Source: Grammothele lineata
Lineage: Eukaryota; Basidiomycota; Agaricomycetes; Polyporales; Polyporaceae
NCBI GenBank assembly: GCA_002150815.3
Contig: NDFF03000001.1
Coordinates: 496,001-560,000, forward strand
Reading direction: 5' to 3'
Length of the DNA: 64,000 nt
Below are positions 55,901-64,000 of the stretch, in pieces; position 1 is the first letter of the stretch; each line of letters opens with the position of its first letter. Both the position numbers and the translations under genes were made by a program. Under the pieces are notes generated by a model, which worked only from the letters and a program-made list of their open reading frames with translations, searched no databases and was not told where the DNA came from.

Positions 55901-58567
55901 GCGTCTCGCGATCAGGTGTTTCTGGCGGACTCCTTCAGTAGGCATCTTGCCAGAATCAAGCAAGAAATGACACTGAACACCCACACCGATGGGTTGAGGG
56001 CGCGTCTAATGACAGGACATGCGCCTTCCGTTTTCCACGACCAGTACGGAGCGTTGAACAGGCCAGCGTCCGCGATCGTCCTATCCAAGGATGACCGTCG
56101 TTGAAAGCGCCCTTCTATCAGCACGGATCTGTGCGCATAATGAAAACTCGGAGGGCGTGCCAACTTGGCGCGGACTGTACAGAACGTCGCCGGGGCGCAT
56201 GATGTGAAGGGCGCACCATCATCGGCCCGACGCGGGGGGCGCTGGCGAATCGTCAACGACCGCACGACGGCCATCCTCTACGGGCGTGCCCCCCGCCGTC
56301 TTACATAAAACCCGACTTTCCTCTGGTCTGGTTTCGAGGTCTCCGGTTGCGGCTCTCCTTGTCCTCCTACCCAGCGCGCCTTCACGGCGCCCTATGCGCC
56401 CTGCAGCGCCTCGACCGAGATGCCATCGCTGTTATGCCAGAGGTGAGCCGCCTTACATGCTCGTCCGGAAGACCCAAGGGTCGTGGCTCATTCAAAGCAT
56501 GCCTGACAGAGGATAGCAGGCTTCTGTATATTGCGGAGTATGGGAGATTGATGCTGACGTTGCCACAGGTCCCAGGGCTCCATGTGCTGTCGAATGTGCT
56601 GTCGATTGCTGTCGCTACATGGCCGCCTCCACACCCACGCGCCTCTGAATGGTCCTATTATATACACCCGCCATCGTTATTATCGCGGCTTCACCTCGCG
56701 ATATGTACGAACGTGGCGCTCTACACGAATATCAGTCGCCTACCAGCTGAACCTGTCGCCCGTCATGCGCGAAATTTGATGCGCCTCGTGTCGGCTCGCA
56801 TCGTCGGCGGCTGCGCGATCGAGGGCTCGGACGGTTTTAATTGCGCTTCTCTCTGTCCTCTCGCCCCCGGCGGCGTGCCGTTATGACCGTTGGCGTGGGC
56901 GTGCATGTGTGGTTAATTGCCAACTTCAGGGCACTTGGGCCGCGGCTCCTGGGAGCCGACGTCCAGTACTCAATCTGCGTTTAATATATGACCTTCCCGG
57001 CAGAGGAGGCGTGGCGGATTGGGCGGCGGTATTCAAACAATTGTCCACAATCTGATAAGGCGGTGGGTCATCTGGTGATGGGACATAGAGATCAAAATGC
57101 AAGGCAAGAAGGTTAACCGGAAATACGTTGAGGTGCCGTACGCCTCTGAGTCGAGCACGCGGAGAGATGGGGCCTTCGTGTCGTCGTGGCACCGGATTGT
57201 CTATGGCGTTGCCCCGTAGAAATCGCAGAGGCGAATCGGCGGTAACGAGGACGTGTGGCGCCGTGGACGATACATATCATGCGCCATTTCATGGGATCGC
57301 GTAGTCGGACCGATGGGCAGTTAGACATTCGGGGCTGAGGGGATGACTAGAACAAGGAAGGCGTTTGGGAGGAGCTTACGTATGCAACGAGCTTGGTGTT
57401 AGTGGGGAAGAAGGTTGTCTCACGAGGGGCGGAAATAGTGATTGTGGGCGGTGAGTGCACGGGCAGCTGAGAAGGTGGGACGACGGCCGGCGGAGGGGCG
57501 TGGTAAAATTAGCGTAACGGGGCCATGGAAGGCAGCGATGGGGGTTGGGGCGGCAGATGATAGAGCGGGGCGAGCCTGTACTGGCGAGCCCAGGGAAGAG
57601 AGAGGGTGGTCGAGGAGAGGTTGCGTGCCTGAGGCGAGGTGATACGTCCCGGGGGGGACCGGGGATGGCCGGTGCCTCGGAGGCCTTGGGGCTGGAGAAG
57701 GGGATGGATGGGGCTTGCTTTGTGCTGGTCGTACGCGGCGGGCGCCCGGGGAACGTAGGCTCTGGCTACTGGGGGCGCTGGGGGCGCTGGGGGCGCTGGG
57801 GCCGCGAACGTTGGCCGCGAACATTCAGTTGGAGAGTTCTGAGCGCGATGTGAGCACGATGGCCTCTCGACCTTCTCCGACTCGCCGGCGCAGGGCGGAA
57901 GAGCGGGCGTCTGAGGCCGGAAGAGAGGCCGGAGGCGCCGAACGCAGGCCGAACATGGGTTGGGGCCAAGTGGAGCGCCGGAAGGGCAGGAGAGGAGAGC
58001 CGAGACGGCCGTGACGGCCGTCTGCATTCCCGGCCATCGCCCGTCGACCTCCCGTGGACCGCCCAGATGAGGAGGCAGGACCAATTACGCGGGGGCGCGC
58101 ACGGGCAAGAAAGCCACGGGGCAATTCCCGAAGCGGGGAAGGACGCGGGCAAAAGGGGGCCGTGGATTGGCTGTGTGCGCGATTTGAGTAGAAATAGTCC
58201 GGGGGCGCTCCTCGCGCGCGTGCAAGCACGATTCGGTACTCTCTCTCTCGACGTCCACCAGCTCTCCGTCCCAAGGCTCCCGCCCCGGCCCTCTTTACGA
58301 CCTGCACGAACTTGCACGACGTATCTCTGCTTATTATCTTTTATCGTCCTCTTCTCCTTCCTCTCCTCTCGTATCCTTCACGACCCCAGCCCCGATCATT
58401 TACCCTTGAGGTACCTCCGTCCCCGCGTCCCCCTCCCCGCACGCCTATTCACCATCCCCACAGATCTGCACAATCTACACCCTCGTTTCCCGCACGCTGA
58501 GGTTGGTATCCCCATCGGCTCCTCTTCCCCCCTCGCATCCCCGTGCTCAGCCCACCTGCCAGCAGAC
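49978..58567. other. 8.6-kb region without a recognised gene
   Basis: The longest gene-free stretch here. Open frames of 130-220 codons overlap on both strands (for instance 51825-52490, 52450-52992 and 55175-55708 on minus), but none contains a motif I can name, several lack ATG starts, and competing frames are equally open. No terminal repeats, reverse transcriptase, integrase, transposase or helicase motifs were seen. It may be decayed mobile DNA, unrecognised genes, or ordinary intergenic DNA. The final 350 bp are the C/T-rich leader of the RAS gene. Confidence 0.45.
57772..57807. repeat. Short tandem repeat, 9-bp unit GGGGCGCTG
   Basis: Three perfect and one decayed copies in a row. Read on the minus strand they give a proline/alanine or proline/serine run inside otherwise unassigned, proline-rich frames between about 57,420 and 58,080. 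Confidence 0.8.
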
Positions 58568-59425
58568 ATGGATAGCTGGAGAGTAGCCGTTCTCGGTGAT
58601 GGTGGTGTAGGAAAGACTGCTTTGGCTGTTCAGGTACGTAGACTATCCGCCTGCGCTCGCGCGAAGCTCACGGAGGGTCTAGTTTACGCTCAACTGCTTC
58701 GTCGGTAAGTCGTGTCTAGTCTCCGTGTTACAGGCCCGGCCTCAACAGGTTCAACCCTCTGGCACCGTTTTGTAGAGGTATGAATGTCCTCGATCCGTGT
58801 CGCATTCAAATACTCACCATCACAAGACCTACGATCCCACGATAGAAGATGCATATCGGAAGCAGCTGGTTGTCGACAACCGCATGTGCTTCGTGGAAGT
58901 GATCGATACAGCAGGACAAGGTGCGTCGTGACCTGTTTGTGGTTGTGCACAATATCCTCACCGCAAATTATTCTCAGAGGAGTATGCAACGCTTCGGGAC
59001 CAGTGGGTCAGGTAAGAGCCGTTTTACATTCGATGGTACCACGATCCCATATGTCCTGCAGGGAAGGCCAGGGATTTATCCTGGTATACTCGATCGCATC
59101 GCGGGCTACATTCGACCGGCTCGACGTTTTCCGGCAAGCCATGTTGAAAGTCAAGCGACAGAAGCCGGTCTTCATGCTTGTCGGCAACAAGTGCGACAAA
59201 CAGTACGAGCGGGAGGTGTCGAGAGAGGAGGGCGCGGCGCTGGCGCGGCAGTTCGGTTGCCAGTTCCTAGAAACATCAGCAAAAACGGCGCTGAACGTCG
59301 AGCAGCTCTTCATGAATCTTGTGCGACTACTTCGCATGACGAAGCAACAGGAGCAAGGCGGTGTGCCCGGCCCCGTCGTACGTTCACCCGAGAAGGAGAA
59401 GAAGCGCAAGTGTATTACATTGTAG
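58568..59425 (+). CDS. Ras-family small GTPase (Ras2-like) with CaaX tail
   Basis: Six exons total 582 nt and give exactly 193 aa plus stop: 58568-58633, 58683-58704, 58776-58777, 58827-58920, 58978-59011, 59062-59425. G1 is GDGGVGKT, the effector loop [14 protein letters not shown]3 D-T-A-G-Q-E-E-Y, G4 N-K-C-D, G5 E-T-S-A-K. The end is a polybasic KEKKRKC plus I-T-L, a CaaX box; the terminal leucine favours geranylgeranylation. Text around [16 protein letters not shown] resembles fungal Ras2 more than Ras1. Such proteins signal from membranes in hyphal growth and morphogenesis. The position normally glycine-12 is intact. The glutamate of the effector loop is made across a 2-nt exon. Confidence 0.93.
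58776..58777 (+). other. 2-nt micro-exon of the Ras gene
   Basis: AG at 58776-58777 sits between the acceptor TTTTGTAG and the donor GTATGA. Flanking introns are 71 nt (58705-58775) and 49 nt (58778-58826). Exon 2 ends GTC G; adding AG makes GAG (Glu), and exon 4 starts ACC TAC GAT, giving F-V-E-T-Y-D-P-T. Direct splicing of exon 2 to exon 4 would shift the frame, and no AG lies at the position needed to supply two bases. Confidence 0.8.
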
Positions 59426-61421
59426 GGCACCCCCAGGACTGTATAGAACTGACCCGTTCCATCCGCCTACTTACCTCCTTCCTATGATACCATGTTCACG
59501 TTCCTCGTTGGGTTTATTACGTCTTCGGGCTCCGTCCGCGGGGGGTAGCTGCAGCTCCGCGTTTGACGTTCTTCCTCGCTTGCTTCTCAATGTACATATA
59601 TCCCCCTCTCACTTAAGTGGCTGTACATTGTGCTCTGGACGTCTTTACTCGCACGAGATGATATGTACAATTGATCACGAAAGCTCGACATGATTGTGCG
59701 GCCGAGGTATGTATCTCCTGACATCGTGATAGTTGGGTCGTCCGTATACGACTATCCGTTCCGGGACCGAGGAGGTGCGTCTAGAATTTGACGTGCACGC
59801 CGACGACGACAGATCTACATACAATTACTCGCCGCGACCTGGCGACCAGCCTTATCCTGTGGGGGATCAGCCACCATGCGAATTATCAATTCATGGCGGC
59901 CGTGAGCAATTAAACGTTTGCGCGACATATCGGGCCAGACGGGCCGCCCAAGGCACGTCTGTCGAGTGGCAGTAGGCGGTGAGAACATTCAACACAACAT
60001 GAGTTGTTGTGTGCCCATGTCTGAGGACCGGCATAACAACCGCCGTGCATGCGTGCGGCGATGAGACCATTCGCCGCCTCACCGCGCAGCGACAACGCCC
60101 ACGCCGCTTTCTAATAGATAATAATAAGCTCTCTGATAGCCCCTGCCACTATGCCGTGGCAGAACCAGAGGGCACACGATGGGCCATGCCCGCAAAACGA
60201 GACCGTCGTATGAAGTCGGGGCTTCGAGTACCTTAGCGCACACGAGGAACACTTCAAGTTCGGGGCCGCTCGCTCAGCTGTCCAGGGGCACCAATGTGGC
60301 ACGCCAGGGCGGTGCGGGGAGAGAGATGGACAGTTCGCAAGCGGCGGCAAGGCACCGACCCCCGCGGCCGCACGCCGCACGCGTACGCCTGGCACGCACA
60401 CATATACAAATCTGTGTGTGGCCAGGCGCGCTGACTGCTGAGAGAGTCGACGGCTCCTCTCGAGCACCGGTGCCGAGCGCGTCCTTCGGGAGGCTCGCGG
60501 ACCGCAGGTGCTGCACGATCAACCGCGCGCTCCCATGCCTCCGAGGCCCGCATCGGAGCGCGGCGGGGGTATGCGCATGAGGCGAGCTAGAGCTCGAGAA
60601 CGTGTGGGCGGACCTGGTCAGGTCTTGGGAGCGCAGAGCGCGCGCGCACGCATCACTGCGGGAGTAGCGCAGGACAGCCCATTTATTCGTGGTGCCTAGT
60701 TGGAGACACCGGGCCTGTTGCGCGGCGAGCGGAGCCGCATTGTAGGACAAAACCATTCAAGAGGGACGCTTTCAACGGATGGGGATTGCGGGCGACGCGC
60801 CAGGCCGGATTGTCGCGCAGGGGCGCCCGCCTCGTGCAGCAGCGTGCAGTTGAGGGTCGACCGGGATACGGATGAGTATGCCATGCCTCCTAAGCTCCAT
60901 CAGACGAGGAGCGTGCGTCGTGCCGTTGACTTGTCGGGCAGGCCGCGGACGTCCGTGGACGAAGCAGCGGCGTTCAGTGGGCGCCCGCAGGGAGGCGTTC
61001 AGTATAGAACGGAGAGGTCGCGTGCACGTTTTTTGAATGCTTCCACTTCGGCGGGCGCAAGCTGACTGAACGCGCATAGGAACGGGCTAAGCCTTGCATG
61101 TCCGACATCTACGTCACTTTTATGCACGGGAATCAAGCGGCCCAGTGCGCATTGCCTCCGACCCCGAGTAATGACTTCAGGGAACCGGCGAAAGGACGAA
61201 TGTTTTGTGAACGGGCACAGACCGGGATGTCTCCTGCAATTTGGACAAAAGGGCTCCGCGAACCATGTACTGGCACCACGCACGTGAGTATATAGGTCGG
61301 ACGTACGGTACATTACGGATGGATGTTGGGGTGAGGGTATCGGACCGAATGTCTATGCGGCACCTGGCAGGCGAGTCGGTAGGCCCTCGAATGGACCTTC
61401 CTCCTGTATACGGGTGTGGAT
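59426..61421. other. RAS-PXMP4 spacer, no recognised gene
   Basis: 2 kb, GC-rich after 60,000. Frames of 100-160 codons occur on both strands but are arginine/alanine-rich, overlapping and mostly without ATG. No motif or RNA gene recognised. Confidence 0.45.
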
Positions 61422-62177
61422 CTACTTGTTGTGCCAGAGAAGCGTCCGGAGATCGTGCCAATGGTTCGAGTCGCGGTAGAGGTACGTCATCGAGTTGAAC
61501 ATGCCGGGCTGGATTGTCTCTCCACGCTCCTGGAAGAGCCACATCACCGCGCCCCACGCGACGGCGGCGAAGATGGAGAACTGACGGGCATCGGGAGGCA
61601 AGGGGCGGCCGGGCACAGGAGACGCGGTCTTGGAGTACGGCTTGGTGTCACGTGAAAGGAAGGACGCGACGACGCGCGAGCATACGTAGAGTACGATCTA
61701 GCACGGGGCGGAGCGGGCTCAGGGTGGGTGTGGGGAAGTGCACATCAGGGCTAAACGCGCACCTGTTCGTTGATGGCGGTCCGTTCGCCAAACACGACAT
61801 ATCCTCCAATGAGTCCCGCAATGAACGTATCGAGACTACGCTCCTTGCCCCCGCTAGCTTTCTTCTGTACGAGAAGCAGCGTCTTGTAGAGCGCGACGAA
61901 CTTGGCGAGATTGAGCGCGTGCTGCCGCGTCGCCCGGTAGATCGTTTTGAGCCTTGTCTGCCAGCTACTCGCCGTATAGTCAGTATTCCAAGTGGGCCTG
62001 TATACGTCAATTCAACGGGAGTAGTGCTTACTCTCCCCGTCCAAAGAGAATCGCCATAATTAGTGCGTGGGGGAAACGCACTTTGACTCCGTAAACGAGT
62101 CCATTCCGAGCTCCCTTGAGGATAGCGAGATAGTCATGGTACGCGGGGTTGGTAAGGATACCCTCTAGTCCAGACAT
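61422..62177 (-). CDS. Peroxisomal membrane protein 4 (PXMP4/PMP24), Tim17-related
   Basis: About 195 aa in four exons. PXMP4 is a multi-pass peroxisomal membrane protein of the Tim17/22/23 superfamily. The N-terminus MSGLEGILTNPAYHDYLAIL, then KGARNGLVYGVKVRFPHAL and MAILFGRGE, is a clear family match. It is followed by a basic helix (RATRQHALNLAKFVALYKT), the glycine-rich segment TFIAGLIGGYVVFGE, and the C-terminal PGRPLPPDARQFSIFAAVAW, GAVMWLFQERGETIQPG and SMTYLYRDSNHWHDL, ending WHNK. Complete. Confidence 0.92.
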
Positions 62178-62499
62178 GGTGGAGGAGAGAAGAAGCTACA
62201 GGGGGATAACGTTGAAGCTGAAGCAGTTCGAGAGAGCCTGGCAGAGGATTGTACAAACTCCGGTGTTACGCCTGCATGACCGGATGCCGGCGTCGACGCC
62301 ACAACGGTCCACCTGGCGCAGCGTGGCTACAGGAACAAGCGTCTATTTCATGCAATCACATGCATTTCAACATCACATTTGTACGTGAAACGTCCTCGAA
62401 CATCGGTAGGAAAGTTGGCTGGCAGACAAAGGAAGAGGATCGACTGTAGCAATTATACTAATACACCCTCAGAGATACATCCACTGGTCATCGCCATCG

Positions 62500-63898
62500 C
62501 TACTTCGCAGGAGCCGCAGGGGCTGCTGGGGCCGACGTCGCCCAGTAGTCGTCTTTGAAGTCGAACTTGGATGCCGGGGTACGTTCGAACTAGATGTGCA
62601 GTCAGAATCACGACGAAAACACGAGTTAAATAGAACTTGCCCCATCTTGATACTGTGTGAGGTGTTGGTCTGCTTTACCTGTCAAGACAACAAATCGCCG
62701 GTAGTCGTCCATAATCACAGGCTGAATCTGCATTCGTCGCAGGTCACGAGCGATGTCCTTCTCGATTACTAGCGGGAGATCCGCCTCGCAAGTGTTGCTA
62801 AATTGCTCCGCCGCCACCCTGAGACATTCTTCTAGAATGTCGCGTGCGTTCATCGACCCCAGCCGTAGCATCCACCGCGTCCACAATAGCCCAGAATTAC
62901 CGTCCCTGGTGACCGTAGGGGCATGCAAGAGTGCGATACGTCCATCCTCTATCATCTTGAGAAGGTCGTCATAAACGAAATTGCCCCTGTGCAGATACAT
63001 GAGGATGCTGCGTAAGCAGACCTAGCAAAAAGACCTCACTCATCATAGACACGTAACGGGTGCTGTCCCTGACAAGACAATTTGGCCACCATCGCTACCA
63101 CCGATGGTAGCACATAGCATTCCCACAACGGGTGCTCCGCAATCCTCTTGATGAGGGCGAATATCCGAGGATAGCCTTCTATAACTGCAGCGGGCGTAAC
63201 AGTTACGATACCACCTGCGATAAATGTGAGTAAACCGGATCTGAACGAGTCGAAAATGGTAACGTACCAAGTGGATATATCTCGCGGACACCCCAGCGTT
63301 GTCGAGGGACGCTTGGATGGGTACCATATGTTAGGAACCGAAGGTCACCCTGCTTTTCTCGCCGCTCAGCAAGTGCCGGGAGGAGATACAGCGTCGCCAA
63401 GGATCCCACGTGAACAAAGACAACGCGAGTGTCTGCTTTATAGCCGACATCCTGGGCCTTGCTTGTTGATAAAATGGTTGTGAGCAACTCCGTCTCGTAA
63501 CAAGGTATCGTCTTTGCCGCGCTGTTAGAATAATGCCATACGCAAAAAGGCCGGTTCGGCTGAGACATGAAGTCATAAATAGCCTTCGGAAACCCAAGAG
63601 TATGGATCGCTTGGTAAAATCGTCGTTGTGAGCTACTCGAGTGTCTCGCGCCAGAGAGTGAGTCCGCGAACGCAGGATCAAGCATGGTCTCTTTCGCAGG
63701 CAGTCGGGGTTTCCAATTTGCCTTGCGGAACTCGCTGGCGTTCAATTCCCAAGGGACCAAGGCTACTTGAAGGAGGCTGCCATTGGCCAGTTCAGGGGGT
63801 ACCTGGAGCAAGACTGAGGACACCTTGTGCCCGGTGGTATATAGGATCAAGACACCCGCCGAGTCTATATCGTCGACGGAAACGTGAGCGAAGCAGAA
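62500..63898 (-). CDS. Unrecognised protein, 5' end beyond the window
   Basis: At least four exons on the minus strand, entering from the right edge: the exon at about 63898 starts directly after a TTGCTTCAG acceptor, so further exons lie outside or in the last 100 bp. Readable text: VSVDDIDSAGVLILYTTGHK, QVALVPWELNASEFRKANW, RFYQAIHTLGFPKAIYDFMS, VFVHVGSLATLYLLPALAER, GIVTVTPAAVIEGYPRIFAL, IMDDYRRFVVLTG. It is a well-behaved soluble protein without membrane segments or motifs I can name. The last exon (FERTPASKFDFKDDYWATSA, then PAAPAAPAK) requires a GC-AG intron; otherwise the protein stops four residues past the donor. No function is proposed. Confidence 0.7.
62590..62640 (-). other. Candidate GC-AG intron
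   Basis: Minus-strand donor GCAAGT follows GATGGG; the acceptor ATCTAG precedes TTCGAACG. The 51-nt length is normal for this genome. GCAAGT is the usual form of non-canonical GC donors. Confidence 0.6.
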
Positions 63899-64000
63899 CT
63901 GAAGCAAACAAGAGGTTATCAGTTATATTTCAAATGGTTTCGCAAGCGAAACGATTCACTAGGGCTCTTTTCTGCATGAATGTGCCTAATTGTTGGATAG

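Overview
This is a nuclear contig from a filamentous basidiomycete, most likely an Agaricomycete such as a polypore. The reasons are dense genes split by many 50-60 nt introns with GTACGT/GTGAGT-type donors, high GC, short promoters shared by divergent genes, and the combination of fungal families (URB2, UTP4, HAS1, POM33, UPF0658, a MUG70-like CBS/PB1 protein). I found no bacterial, viral or organellar feature, no CRISPR array, no convincing tRNA or rRNA gene and no intact transposon.

0-23 kb is a tightly packed housekeeping block: an inverted broken copy of part of URB2, then URB2 itself (pre-60S assembly), threonine aldolase GLY1, a 4F5/zf-met2 mini zinc-finger protein, TIM10 (mitochondrial intermembrane-space chaperone), UTP4/Cirhin (SSU processome), an Mpv17/PMP22 protein, peptidyl-tRNA hydrolase PTH2, the DEAD-box helicase HAS1, a POM33/TMEM33 membrane protein, a 100-aa membrane protein, and a protein with CBS, PB1 and tail-anchor segments. 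Three of these genes (URB2, UTP4, HAS1) serve ribosome assembly. Several pairs share short head-to-head promoters.

23.7-38.9 kb holds SGF11 (SAGA deubiquitinase module), a polytopic UPF0658-type Golgi membrane protein, a tandem array of three secreted GH78-like (six-hairpin, alpha-L-rhamnosidase-like) enzymes on the minus strand, and the SNARE BET1. The two left GH78 copies also share about 170 bp of collinear promoter.

39.1-43.4 kb encodes a ULP1-type SUMO protease and a Ran1/Vhs1-like protein kinase. From 43.4 to 58.5 kb the DNA is gene-poor, with only a Yippee protein and one 90-aa orphan. From 58.5 kb to the end lie a Ras-family GTPase, peroxisomal membrane protein PXMP4, and the 3' part of an unrecognised gene that runs off the right edge.

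The most striking observation concerns gene structure. At least four genes can only be spliced into their conserved protein if extremely small internal exons are used: 2 nt in RAS (switch I), 6 nt in PTH2 (active-site Q-C-S-H), 11 nt in SGF11 and 15 nt in GLY1. Three of the four lie in or beside the functionally critical motif. One further gene appears to use a GC-AG intron.
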